The translations under genes were made by a program, and so were the position numbers. The notes under the pieces were generated by a model that saw only the letters and a list, made by a program, of their open reading frames with translations, had not been told where the DNA came from and made no database searches. A stretch of 64,000 nucleotides of DNA from Tillus elongatus (Eukaryota > Arthropoda > Insecta > Coleoptera > Cleridae), in contig OZ023267.1 in NCBI GenBank assembly GCA_964006375.1, forward strand, positions 85,855,406-85,919,405, read 5' to 3'. This document shows, piece after piece, positions 37,146 through 47,068 of this stretch (position 1 is the first letter of the stretch; each line of letters opens with the position of its first letter).

Positions 37146-37867
37146 ATGGCGCACACCTTCGTGTTGAAAGACCGCAGCTCCCATCTGTCGTCAGACTACC
37201 ATCCACCAATTGCTTTGGATGGTAGTTATGCTGTTGCTTTGATAGGCTTTCACACATACAACATACCCAACATCTATGAAGGTAAAACAAATTTTATGTA
37301 AAAGAAGGAACTGGTTGGCGGACCATCACGATACCCACTGGTGCTTATGAAATAACCCAGTTGGAAGAGTTACTTCAAAATGAACTTGTTGGTGCTACAG
37401 CAGCACAAGAACAAAAGCAGCGGGCTCTGATTCTAAGACCTAATCCGAATACCATCAAATGTAGACTAAAGTGTTATGGAAATGTCAGTTTTGAATTTGA
37501 TGGTTCGATTGGGCGAATGTTGGGCTTTTCAAAACAGGTTCTTCAACCGGACATCTTTTATGAATCTGATTTACCTGTTGAAATAGTGAATGTTGTACAG
37601 ATTCGCATAGAAACTAATATTGTGTCTGGTCCCTATTATAACGGACAACCCTCACATACGTTGTATGAGTTGGCTCCGAGGGTTGATCCTGGCTACGCAA
37701 TCGACATAGAACCTAAAAATTTAATTTACTTGTCGGTGAACAAGCAAGAGATTTCCAATATAAGCATCGTCATCGTCGACCAAGATTCAGTTTCTGACAA
37801 CTTTCAAGGTGAAGAGGTGTCTGTTCGCTTGAAACTTATAAAAGTTGCTGAGTATGTTGGTCTTTAA
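37146..37867 (+). pseudogene. Putative minor capsid (penton-like) protein, copy 1
   Basis: The ATG at 37146 is in a good context (GCCATGG). The protein starts [14 protein letters not shown], has the family block YHPPIALDG...[13 protein letters not shown], one frameshift near 37297, then GAYEIT, a long insert ending ALILRPNPNTIKC, GSIGRMLGF, SDLPVEIVNV..IRIETNIVSGPYYNG, PRVDPGYAI and DNFQGEEVSVRLKL. It is about 240 residues. Such beta-rich proteins sit next to the major capsid gene in Polinton-like elements and are the best candidates for the single-jelly-roll penton; that role is inference from position and predicted fold. It has only one frameshift. Confidence 0.75.
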
Positions 37868-37946
37868 ATATATAAAAGCAAGTGCATCTACCAAAACAAA
37901 TTCAGTTGAGTCAGACACTTCAAAGGGTACACTTCGTCCCGATAAT

Positions 37947-38145
37947 ATTGAGTTCCTGAAAAGCCTGGGTTATCATTTCGTCAAAACTAGAAATATTCAC
38001 AGACCCCGTGTTTGATGATGCCATCGATCGAGAAGAACTGCGCTCTTACTATTTACCAACTAAATCGTTTGGTAACAGCGATGAAATTGAAATAGCCATC
38101 AATCAACAAGATGCGTTCGTATGTCTGGCCGAGTCAGCTCTAATA
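37947..38145 (+). pseudogene. Major capsid protein N-terminus, copy 1 (truncated)
   Basis: It corresponds to the first 65 or so residues of the 43135-44419 gene (EFLKSLGYH, then after a frameshift PVFDDAIDREELRSYY, IEIAINQQDAFVCLAESALIIE). The ATG of copy 2 is ATT here. Homology ends exactly at 38145, where minus-strand KilA-N copy C begins, so this is a recombination junction. Confidence 0.8.
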
Positions 38146-38156
38146 ATCGAACTGAA

Positions 38157-38995
38157 TAAACTTCTCCTGCGGCACATCAGCTATCTGCAGATCGTTTCTA
38201 TTCGTCTTGATGTATTTTACTTAGGCCTTTATTCTATTAAAGAGATTTATAGAATTTGGATCATACAACATGTTTAGAACCACTTCGGAATCGAGATGTC
38301 TATTTTTAAAGTTCCTGACGGCTCTTCTAAAACTCTTCTTCTGGGTTCGTATAGCATGATACGGGTACTTAGCGTCTTTCTAATTTCTTGAAAGTAAACC
38401 AAACATACTTATTTTTCCGGGATTGCTCGGTTTTGGAGATATATCTTCAAGATGTTCTGTGACTTTAGCATCTGTTTCTCGCATACGTTGCACTTCATCC
38501 TGTATCTCCATTAATTTCACTTTAATTTCTTTAAGGTTTTCCTTGTATTTTTGATCAAATTTTTTTACGAAAACATCAAAAATAATTTGGTTGCACTTTT
38601 CATAGAAACGATTGGATATCCAACAGGCTAAATTTAGAATCAAATCTTTGCCAACATATGTACCGTCTATCAAGTCGTTTACAGTCTGAGCTCCACCAAT
38701 ATTTACCAAGTAGGTGACGGTTGTAGGTGCTGTGTGGGCTCCTTCGGTTGGAACATTTGGGGTATCGGTATTCCGATACCCCAAATGTTCCTTTAGCTGA
38801 TTGTTGTTAGGCAATCAACTCTTTAGTTTTCTTATTTTCCAGCCAATGATACATTTTTTTCTCACCACTCTTGCACAATTCTGTTGCATTGAAATAACCA
38901 GTGTTCTTATCGATAATTAATTGAAAGTCTCCAAATAGACCATACCAGAAATTGTCTTTAATTTGCTGGTAACACACATCACTTAATGTAGACAT
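38157..38995 (-). pseudogene. KilA-N domain protein, copy C
   Basis: The start at 38995 reads MSTLSDVCYQQIKDNFWYGLFGDFQLIIDKNTGYFNATELCKSGEKK...KTKELIA (the KilA-N domain is intact). A frameshift near 38810 precedes the hairpin-bearing linker and the conserved THLVN, SGTYVGKDLILNLACWIS-like part, coiled coil and SNPGKISMFGLLSRN. The C-terminal DUF3627-like region continues in another frame to 38157. The orientation is opposite to copies A and B. The N-terminal domain is the best preserved of the three. Confidence 0.8.
38751..38790. other. Coding-region hairpin C (perfect 18-bp arms)
   Basis: GAACATTTGGGGTATCGG, the loop TATT, then its exact reverse complement. It lies in the linker of KilA-N copy C, at the same place as hairpins A1, A2 and B. 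Confidence 0.95.
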
Positions 38996-39029
38996 TGTAA
39001 ACACACTACTGAGCACTTATATGCGTTAG

Positions 39030-39620
39030 AGTTAACTGAAGCACGTCTTACTTCTAAGACAACTAAATTTTGAATGAGCTCAAGAGTGTATGTACGACAA
39101 TTTATAGATGTTGACTCCACTCTACGGCTTAAAATTGTGTTTATTAATGTTTATTTCCAACCACATTAGTCGCTCCAACATCCATCCGCTTTCGGCTTCT
39201 GCAAACTCCAAAGCTTTTGTTAAAATCTCATCGATGAATTTCCTAAATATATTTTCAAAGTTAGTTGAAACTGACATTTTTGTTTTTAGTATTGAATGAT
39301 TTAATTTCTTTTCTATGTCGGCTTTGGAGCATATACAAACCAAACAATTCCAAGTTCATTTTAATTTGGTTATGTTTAGCTAAAGCAGTTTCAATTAGAT
39401 GAAACAATGTATGTTTCACAGTATCCAAGGCAAGTCTTATGGCATTACCATCTATGCTAATACGATAGGTGGCTACTCTTTTTTTAAAAGCTTGAGCTAG
39501 CATATGCACTTTTTCAACTTGCCACGGTTCACATACTTTTGATTTGTGAGCTTCACTACGTAAATGCCCAGAAAATTCATTCTTTTTCACTTGTATCACG
39601 CATGACTCACAATATCTCAT
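39030..39620 (-). pseudogene. Protein-primed DNA polymerase, N-terminal region only
   Basis: The start at 39620 reads MRYCESC with a C2H2-like finger (CxxC then HLRSEAHK). A helical domain follows (FKKRVATYRI, HTLFHLIETALAKHNQIKMNLELFGLY), then, after a frameshift near 39300, an EIKSFNTK-like segment, FRKFIDEILTKALEFAEAESGW and a LEININK block near 39130. From memory this order is the N-terminus of large protein-primed type B polymerases encoded by Polinton-like elements in arthropods and Hydra, upstream of a Cys-rich region and the polymerase core. Everything beyond about residue 160 is missing, cut where KilA-N copy C begins (between 38995 and 39110). Confidence 0.6.
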
Positions 39621-39725
39621 CTTAACTACGAGTGCTTAACTAATGAATAAAACACGTGTGTTTAGTTTATATGTTTATATTAACAAACATGTTTACGATA
39701 CATATTCTCAAGTGCTGTACTATAT

Positions 39726-39920
39726 TTAAAACAAAAGTAGATTAGCATACATATGGTAACACATATAAGAAAACCAGTTGTTATAAGAAATATAATTTGA
39801 GGTAAACAGGTAAGACTTATTTAATACAAGAGTTCTCCAATCATATGTCTCACCACGTGTACCATTAGCAAACAGAAACATAAGTTTGTAATACACCACT
39901 TCAGACTTGCTTCTGGACAT
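39726..39920 (-). CDS. Small unrecognised ORF
   Basis: A 64-codon ORF starting immediately after the stop of the upstream unknown gene on the same strand. The start is basic (MSRSKSEV), the middle aromatic and the C-terminus hydrophobic. It could be a small virion or membrane protein or a chance ORF. Confidence 0.3.
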   Translation of the reverse strand: MSRSKSEVVYYKLMFLFANGTRGETYDWRTLVLNKSYLFTSNYISYNNWFSYMCYHMYANLLLF

Positions 39921-39923
39921 GTT

Positions 39924-40771
39924 TTACATTGAAGGTTGAAAACGCTCATCATTGTGTAGATGTGTTGTTGGAAGACCAGACCATTTCGTACACTCATCGA
40001 AACAGATTCTTACTTCTTTCACATTTGGCGGTTTGTATATATAAAACACATTTTGACATAGTGCTGTTATGATGATGAATCTTGCTTTAAGGTGAGCATT
40101 GTATATCGTGTGTATTTCTTTGAAACGATCAAGTACTTGCTTCTTTGTAAAGTGTAAGCACTCTAACATACTAACTCGGAATGAGGATTCATAGTCTTTT
40201 AACATGGCTTTTATAAGCTTTATCACCTCCACCTTCTTATTAACACATTTGAGAACATCAGCAACACAATAGAGGAAATCACTAAGTCGAATATCAAAGT
40301 TCAAATCGGTTAGAAACTTCAGCTTTTCGTGGATGATTTCAACCAGATCTAGTAGCCGTTGAACTGCGTCTTCAAATAAAAAGTAATAGAATCATCTGAG
40401 ATTGATATACCTTTACTGTCTAATATTTTAATAGGTTTGATGGTACATATTCCAATATTTTCAGGTTCGATCTTATTAGCTCTGGTAAAGTACTCTTCAG
40501 CTGTGTTTTTCAATGTTGAAATAAAATACTCCCGTTCCCATGAGCCAGATGATATTGTTATATTTGGATTTGGTGGATATAGGCTTGTATTTATAATTTT
40601 AATTATTGGAATCAATCCAGCCGCTTTTGATATACCAATTACTTGTTTCCAGCAGCATTCCACTTTCTTGCTTAATATCACTAATATTCTGCCGTAGAGC
40701 TGCATCAATTTGGCCTCAATAACAATCACAAACATCGTTATTAATAGGTTCGTTGAACAGAACAAATACAC
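39924..40771 (-). pseudogene. Unrecognised virus-element protein, about 270 residues
   Basis: Two frames join at about 40375 with a single frameshift. The first part (40771-40378) has a hydrophobic start, an alpha-helical segment and the block ISSGSWEREYFISTLKNTAEEYF. The second (40375-39924) is helical and ends KEVRICFDECTKWSGLP...NDERFQPSM. The start could be 40771 or the ATG at 40735. I do not recognise it. It is the outermost gene next to the right terminal-like block, reading inward, upstream of the polymerase remnant. Confidence 0.55.
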
Positions 40772-41060
40772 TAATATATAACTACTGTGAGTAGACTACA
40801 GACAACGACTGATGTACTTGCTTGACACCTAATGTTTATATATACTTATACCCCCCTTTTGACTTGTTATTGAAACTCATTTAACCGTCATTGTTGTTGT
40901 TTGCCTTTTTGTAGAAGGTCACATACATTTGTAGGAGGTCACGAACATTTGTAGAAGGCCACGTACATTTGTATTTGAAAAACACATTATTCATTTCCTG
41001 TCACATGATTCATTTCCTGTTACATGTTACATATTGTAGTCAAGGTTATAGTTTGCAGTT

Positions 41061-41156
41061 GTTGCTATGTTGCCATGTCTGATCTTAATATTCTTAGGAT
41101 TTTTAGCTGTTGCTACGTTGCCATGTCTGGTCTTAACATTCTTAGGATTTTTGTTT
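41061..41156. repeat. Two 48-bp direct repeats
   Basis: GTTGCTATGTTGCCATGTCT... at 41061-41108 is repeated at 41109-41156 with about 90% identity, with a partial third unit after. It is upstream of the minus-strand unknown gene. Confidence 0.85.
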
Positions 41157-41199
41157 GTTGCTATGTCTGGCATGCATGGCATTCGGATTTTAAAAATCT

Positions 41200-41640
41200 G
41201 CCCCCCAAGCCTAATACCAAACACCTAAGGCTTAGGCCAAAAACTCAACAAGTTGAGTTTGCCAATGCGCAAACCTATTTTTTGAATTCTGTTTGCCAAG
41301 CCGAGTAAAATGACACCCCACACATAGGGTTTACGCCCAAAACTAAAAAGTTGAGTTTGCGCTTGCGCCAACCGGCATATTTCTTACGTCACTTTTTGCA
41401 AAAATCAAAATGGCGGAGCTTCTTACTTTGATTGGTGGCGCCAACTATCGTCTAAAATTTTTAATTTCCCGGGTTTTTCACTTCCGGTCGGCCATATTAG
41501 CCGCCATTTGGATTACGTCATCTCAGGTAAAAGCTTACGTCATCCTTAATACAACCGCCATATTTGTTACGTCACACGCATGCTCAGTAGCGGGAGGTGG
41601 GAGGTGGAATGTGAGAGGTGGTTGCAGAACCGGCTATCTC
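41200..41640. repeat. Polinton-like terminal block (right, inverted)
   Basis: The reverse complement of about 41330-41523 matches 25470-25650. The outer end ATTACGTCATCT at 41512-41523 mirrors AGATGACGT at 25470. Within it AGTTGAGTTTGC..TGCGC motifs are duplicated (41252 and 41350), and CCGCCAT..TTACGTCA motifs are repeated at 41502 and 41557. It contains at least four TTACGTCA half-CRE sites. The pVI-like gene reads outward from it, so it may be a shared end between two element copies. Confidence 0.5.
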
Positions 41641-42006
41641 TACCTACTTATTCCAATACCTAAAAGCGGAGGCTTCCTTCCGCTGTTGCCTTTGATATTT
41701 GGTGGTCTGTCGACACTAGGCGCTCTGGGTGGTGGTGCTGCCGGTATTGCTAAGGCAATTAATGATGCTAAAGCAGCCAAACGCAAACTAGATGAAGAAG
41801 AACGTCACAACAAAACAATGGAAGCCCACTCAATGGGTATGAGAGGCAGTGGTTTGAAATTTAAGCCAAAATGCAAGAGACTGGGCAAAGCCTGTATCTC
41901 AAGAAACAACGCTCCGGTTATGGTTTGTATCTGCAAAAGCCAAAAAACTAAGGTGCTTACCAGCAAGACCTCTAACAAATGTAGATCTTGTCAAGTTTGT
42001 TGGTAA
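41410..42006 (+). CDS. Glycine-rich pVI/pX-like small virion protein
   Basis: The frame is open from 41410, but the convincing part starts at about 41660 with a hydrophobic Gly-rich stretch (GGFLPLLPLIFGGLSTLGALGGGAAGIAKAI). A basic helix follows (AKAAKRKLDEEERHNKTMEAHS), then GLYLK-like motifs that are out of frame after about 41865, so the C-terminus is frameshifted. Polintons and related viruses encode such membrane-active or core proteins between the ends and the protease, comparable to adenovirus pVI and pX; that equivalence is inference from composition and position. The first 80 codons overlap the terminal block and are probably not translated. The protease follows at once. Confidence 0.6.
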   Translation: MAELLTLIGGANYRLKFLISRVFHFRSAILAAIWITSSQVKAYVILNTTAIFVTSHACSVAGGGRWNVRGGCRTGYLYLLIPIPKSGGFLPLLPLIFGGLSTLGALGGGAAGIAKAINDAKAAKRKLDEEERHNKTMEAHSMGMRGSGLKFKPKCKRLGKACISRNNAPVMVCICKSQKTKVLTSKTSNKCRSCQVCW

Positions 42007-42304
42007 AATGAAAATTCCATATTTTAGAGTTGTATACATGCGAGATGAGCTACCTCGCAATGGACCACGTAAAAACGGATCGTTGATTATGAATTTGCAC
42101 ACAAACAAGGAGCCAGGCAGTCATTGGGTTGCTGTGAGAAAACGTGGCGGCATCGTCGAGTACTTTGACTCGTATGGAAACTTGAAGCCTCCTGTGGAGT
42201 TACAACGTTACATTAAAGACTATTCCATATTGTATAATCATGATGTGTATCAGCCATATAATACTTTTAATTGTGGTCACTTGTGTTTACAATTTTTGCA
42301 ATAA
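41945..42304 (+). CDS. Adenain-type cysteine protease (C5-like)
   Basis: The frame opens upstream of 41945 and reads LPARPLTNVDLVKF, a typical start region for these proteases, then IPYFRVVYMRD. The catalytic His is in GSHWVAV (about 42118), the acidic partner in EYFDSYG (about 42160), and the Cys in FNCGHLCLQF (about 42272). The ORF is intact to TAA 42302, but no ATG is found before 42008, which lies inside the conserved region, so the start is damaged or fused in frame from upstream. The enzyme would cleave virion precursors during capsid maturation. The stop overlaps an AATAAA signal. Size matches family members (about 115-120 residues). Confidence 0.85.
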   Translation, partial: KLRCLPARPLTNVDLVKFVGKMKIPYFRVVYMRDELPRNGPRKNGSLIMNLHTNKEPGSHWVAVRKRGGIVEYFDSYGNLKPPVELQRYIKDYSILYNHDVYQPYNTFNCGHLCLQFLQ

Positions 42305-42336
42305 AAGACTCAAAGAGTAGCCTGTGTGTATCAGTC

Positions 42337-43060
42337 ATGGCGCACACCTTCGTGTTGAACGATTACAGCTCCCATCTGTCGTCGGACTACCATCCACCAA
42401 TTGCTTTGGATGGTAGATATGCTGTTGTTTTGATAGGATTTCACACCTACAACAACATACCTAACATATATAAAGGTAAAAATAAATTTCATGTAAAAGA
42501 AGGAGCTGGTTGGCGGACCATCACGATACTCACGGGTGCATATGAAATAACACACTTAAAAGAGTTACTTCAAAATAAACTTGTTAGTGCTACAGCAACA
42601 CACGAACAAAAGCAGCAGGCTCTGATTCTGAGACCTAGTCCGAATGCCATCAAATGTATAATAAAGTGTTATACAAATGTCAGATTTTAATTTGATGGTT
42701 CGATTGGGCGAATGTTGCGCTTTTCAAAACAAGTTCTTCAAATCTTTTATGAATCTAATTTACCTGTTGAAATAGTGGATGTTAGATAGATTCGCATAGA
42801 AACTAATATTGTGTCTGGTTCCTATTATAACGGGCAACCCTCACATACGCTGTATGCGTTTGCTCGGATGGTTGATCCGGGCTACGCAATCGACATAGAA
42901 CCTAAAAATTTAATTTACCTGCCAGTGAATAAGCAAGAGATTTCAATATAAGCATCGACATCGTCGATCAAGATTCAGTTCCTGTCAACTTTCAAGGTGG
43001 AGAGGTGTCTGTTCGCTTGGGCTTATAAAGGTTGCTTAGCATGTTGGTCTTTAAAGATAT
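42337..43060 (+). pseudogene. Putative minor capsid protein, copy 2 (more decayed)
   Basis: ATG at 42337, 33 bases after the protease stop. It has the same layout as copy 1 at 37146: [44 protein letters not shown], then a stop at 42688 and several frameshifts through the remaining blocks (GSIGRML, SNLPVEIV, NIVSGSYYNG, FQGGEVSVR) to about 43060. Confidence 0.75.
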
Positions 43061-43134
43061 AAAAGCAAGTGCATCTACCTAAACAAATTCAGTTGAGGCA
43101 GACAGTTCAAGGGGTACATTTCGTCCCGATAATA

Positions 43135-44419
43135 TGGAATTCCTGAAAAGCCTGGGCTATCATGTCCTCAAAACTAGAAATGTTCAAAGACCCCGTGTTT
43201 GATGATGCCATCGATCGAGAAGAACTGCGCACTTACTATTCACCAACGAAATCGTTTGGTAACAGCGATAAAATTGAAATAGCCATCAATCAGCAAGATG
43301 CGTTCGTATGTCTGGCCGAGTCAGCTCTAATAATCGAGGATGCTCTGGAACCTTTAGCAGTACAAAATGCCAATGGTGAGTGTTATCTGTCAAATAATGG
43401 AGGAGCAGCTCTGTTTGAATCGATGACCTATGAGCTAAATAACAAGGAAGTGGAACGAGCGCGAGACCCATACACCACAACAACCATCAAAAGTCTGCTA
43501 CCCTTCAGTCAAAATGAAGCCATATCTTTTAGTAATGCCGGACTGAATGTGTCGTCAGAGCACATCACCTTAAACGATAACAAGTTTCACATGCTGATAC
43601 CTATTTGGTTCCTCTTCAGTTTCTTCCATCATTTCAAAGGCCTTCTCTGTGGCAAACATACTATCCGATTTACAACAGCTCGAAATGATTCCAATGGCTA
43701 TTACAGCACAGGTACGGCACGAGCGAAAATTACAGTAACCAATATGTTTTTAAAGGCAAAACATGTATTTCCCAATGATAAAATGAAATTGGAACTGATG
43801 GATAAAATAGCAAAAGACATCTATATTTCTCGCATATCGCAAATGGGACACATATGAGCTACCATCACTCAGAGATATCAACAGAGATGTGTGGGCTGTT
43901 AAAATTGCAACCAACTTGGAAAGACCTAGATATGTGATTAAAGCCTTTCAAACAGATCGCAAAGACAACGTAAGCAAGAGGGCAGACTTTTTCGATAACA
44001 TTGGTATGGTGGATGTCCGAGTATTTCTAAATTCAGGATGCTACCCTTATGAATCTATGCATATCGATTTCGAGAAATCCAAATATGCTGAAGCCTATCA
44101 GATGTATACAGATTTTCAAAAAAGCTTCTGTTATAAAAACATGTCGGAGCCTATCTTGAATTATGACGAGTTTAAAGACCGAGCTCTATTTGTGATCGAC
44201 TGTCAACACCAGAACGAGTCAATCAAGTCGTCAACGGTGGACATTAAAGTGAAGTTTATGAGCCGACCAAAGTTCCCTAATAACACACGTACTTACTGTT
44301 TAGTTATTCACGACAGTGTATTGGAATATAAAGGTCTAACGGGCATTGTTAGAGTATGTAATAATATAAGTTACTGTCACTTATGTATCAATATGTACAG
44401 CCATTATGTAATAATATAA
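43135..44419 (+). pseudogene. Putative double-jelly-roll major capsid protein, copy 2
   Basis: It starts MEFLKSLGYH at 43135, shifts frame near 43180, then runs 43162-43857 with PVFDDAIDREEL, IEIAINQQDAFVCLAESALIIE, GGAALFESMTYELNNKEVERARDP and TTTTIKSLLPFSQNE. After a weakly conserved middle and a frameshift near 43860 come DVWAVKIATNLERPRYVIKAFQTDR, DVRVFLNSGCYPYESMHIDF, YADFQKSF-like, and FVIDCQHQNESIKSSTVDIKVKF, ending RTYCLVIHDSVLEY. From memory this is the family annotated as a double-jelly-roll-like domain in insects and Hydra. A capsid role follows from that fold and from its neighbours (protease, minor capsid, ATPase). Two frameshifts make it nonfunctional. Confidence 0.8.
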
Positions 44420-44520
44420 TTTACTATGTCACTTATGTATCAATATGTACATCCTAGGGTTGTACCCAAAATAAATTCTTTATTGTATGTAAATAAATTG
44501 TTTTATTTTTCTTACTTGCA
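44420..44520 (+). terminator. Candidate polyadenylation region of the virion gene cluster
   Basis: AATAAATTC at 44470 and AATAAATTG at 44491 follow the major capsid gene. ATGTACA/ATGTATCAATATG direct repeats lie just before. Confidence 0.4.
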
Positions 44521-44646
44521 TTTTTTCAACCCTCGTATATTATTCCACTAGTGAAATCGACACATGTGAGAACCACCACGTGATACACAACAAACGTGTG
44601 TGTGTGTGTATTTTTTAAAATCCCTATTCTTAATAAACACCCCCTC

Positions 44647-44869
<223 letters not shown>

Positions 44870-44878
<9 letters not shown>

Positions 44879-45190
44879 ACTGTGCACATTGGGTCCCCTA
44901 ATTCCCTCTACATTTGTATATGTTTCCTGGTCACTTTGGATCCAAAGGGAAATAAGGGGAGTATGCAATGTTGCCATTTAGCCATTTCAATATATTATTA
45001 TTATATGACGGATATGTTGAATAATTATACATATATTGCGTAAAATACCTTTTATTATTTGATAGGCATTTAATAATAAGCGATGGTTAATAGTAACATC
45101 TATCTATTTGATTAATTCTACGTTAACAATTTTCTGTGGTCAGTAAAATTGGTCTTAGTGATGATTGCGAGCATGTAAATTCAGCAATAA
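44870..45190. other. No recognisable feature
   Basis: AT-rich sequence without a signature. Confidence 0.4.
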
Positions 45191-45509
45191 AGGTATACAG
45201 TGTTATGATAAAGTTTGAAACATAATTCATAAATGCGTTATTTATTTATTTTTTTCAAGAAAAATGCTCAGATGGGTCAATTTTATGTTTCCAATCGCCA
45301 ACTTAGGACGTATAAATTACATTTATGACGTCGCCTATTTCTGAATGGTGACGTCACCACTAGTTTTTTTTAAATGACAACCATACTTTTTTGCTCTTTT
45401 ACACGGACCTGCTTACTAATTAAATGATGATGAAAAAAAATTGGTACTCGACATAATAATTTATTTGGAAAAATTGCATTATTTATTTTAAAAAATACAA
45501 ATGAACGAA

Positions 45510-46200
45510 GGAAAACAAACAAAATTTTGCGAAAATGTTCAATTTGTGCCCCACCTATAATTTGGCATTCTATACGAGTGTAAACACTTTGTACAGTGCG
45601 TTAAAAAATGTCGGTACTAATTTGCTCCACTTCAGCGCGAATTATTTGCTGTAGCTCCTCTAAGTTATTTGGTCTGTTGAAATAAACTTTCGATTTTAAA
45701 TAACGCCATAGAAAAAAAATAACGGATTCAAGCCTGGGAAACGCCACTCAATTGCTCCTGGACGCCCTATCAATCTTTCAGGAAATGTGGCATCTAGATA
45801 TTGACGCACGTCTACACCAAAATAAGGAGGGGCTCCGTCTTGCTGAAACCAAATATCTTGATGGGGCTCAACTGTCTCGTAACTAGTTGGAAAAATTATT
45901 GCCAGAGTGGACGCTAAATGAAATCGCAAGAAATTTAGGTAACGTGCTGCTGTAAGATTTCCTTGAAGAAAGTAAAGTCCTATGAAATGCCGTCCCATTA
46001 TTCCCATCCAGGTTCACTTTGCCATAACGTTGACTGTGGGATTTTGCGACCAATTTACTTACTGTATATCTTGCAGTTGGTGGTCTATTAGGATGTTGTT
46101 GGTTAAATAACTCGTATGCTACCTGATGTCTTCCAAGACAGTCGCCACATGCAATTATCATTAATATCTCTATTCTCACCCTTTCAGCTAAACGTGCCAT
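45510..46200 (-). pseudogene. Transposase of the 45.2-47.5 kb element (DD41D-like)
   Basis: The start at 46200 reads MARLAERVRIEILMIIACGD with a helix-turn-helix start. An internal deletion at about 46010 removes the first catalytic Asp region. The next frame gives a FLQGNLTAARYLNFLR segment, IWFQQDGAPPYF (second Asp), VRQYLDATFPERLIGR and a damaged third motif (normally SPDLNPLDFFLWG) about 41 residues later. The C-terminus is out of frame, ending near 45510. It is inactive. Confidence 0.75.
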
Positions 46201-46659
46201 TTTTGTTAATTCTAATTAGAATTGATCACTTCTATCACTTTTACACTTTCACCAATAGGACTATTAATTAATTTAAACGGCAGGTAATAATTGTAATTAA
46301 TTCACGATTTAACATTTTTGTCTTTCTTCACAGAATTCCAAATCCATAAACTGCCGTAAAACTCCGATAACTAAATACTGGCAACAGAAAATAATCAATA
46401 AATTATCACAACGAGTGTTGTTAAAAATTGATTGTGACTTTACTTTTTGTTTCACCTGTCAATTAGGTGCATGACAACGTACATTGTAAGATGTACGAGA
46501 GGGTCGTCATCTTGGTGCAGAACCAAGTAGTATGCTGTAACGACAGCTCCAATGAATACAAAATATTATAAATAGATTGTACAACCAACCAACAATTTTT
46601 GAAAATTGTCGGCCCTGGTGCATTTATTCCCTTATACTGGGACAATGTATATAAGGCTA

Positions 46660-46745
46660 GATGTATTCTCACCATAATTAGAAACGCAGACCGGTTTCGC
46701 TCCAATCAGAGTTCGTCAGTGCGCTATACTAATCACAGCGAGAAC
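46660..46745 (-). ncRNA. Hammerhead ribozyme-like motif, minus copy at 46.7 kb
   Basis: On the minus strand: stem I strand AGCGCA, core CTGACGA (T7 changed to C), a degraded stem II ending GGAGC, core GAAA, palindromic ACCGGT, C, then TGCGTT, which pairs with AGCGCA. The outer stem (TAG..AATTA type) is also present. One core position is altered. Confidence 0.55.
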
Positions 46746-46986
46746 ACACCTATAAAGTAATACAGCCTACTAGAATATTATTCGCCATGTTAGTGCGGCA
46801 CCAGGTAGTATCTTGTCACGACAGGTCCAATTAACACAAAATGGTATAAATAGTGACTGTGTACGACCAACAGTGTCGTGAAAATATATTATCTGGTTCC
46901 GCACCGAGATGTCGACCCTGTGGTACATCTCACAATGTTCTCGTTCTAGTAGGCTGGCTACCATAGCCGTATTACTTTATGGCTGT

Positions 46987-47068
46987 GTTCTCGCTGTAAT
47001 TAGTATAGCGCACTGACCAGCTCTAATTATAGCGAAACCGGTCTGCGTTTCTAGTTATGGTGAGGATA
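46987..47068 (+). ncRNA. Hammerhead ribozyme-like motif at 47.0 kb
   Basis: Stem I strands ATTCTCGC-like, TAATTAG and AGCGCA pair with TGCGTT, CTAGTTA and GTGAGGA. The core is CTGACCA (two changes from CTGATGA) at 47013-47019, stem II is GCTCTAATTATAGC, then GAAA, ACCGGTC. It has the same architecture as the 54.8-kb copies but a damaged core. Confidence 0.55.

Noticed and set aside
41061..41156. CRISPR-like direct repeats
   Set aside because: Only two adjacent units with no spacers; the genome is eukaryotic.
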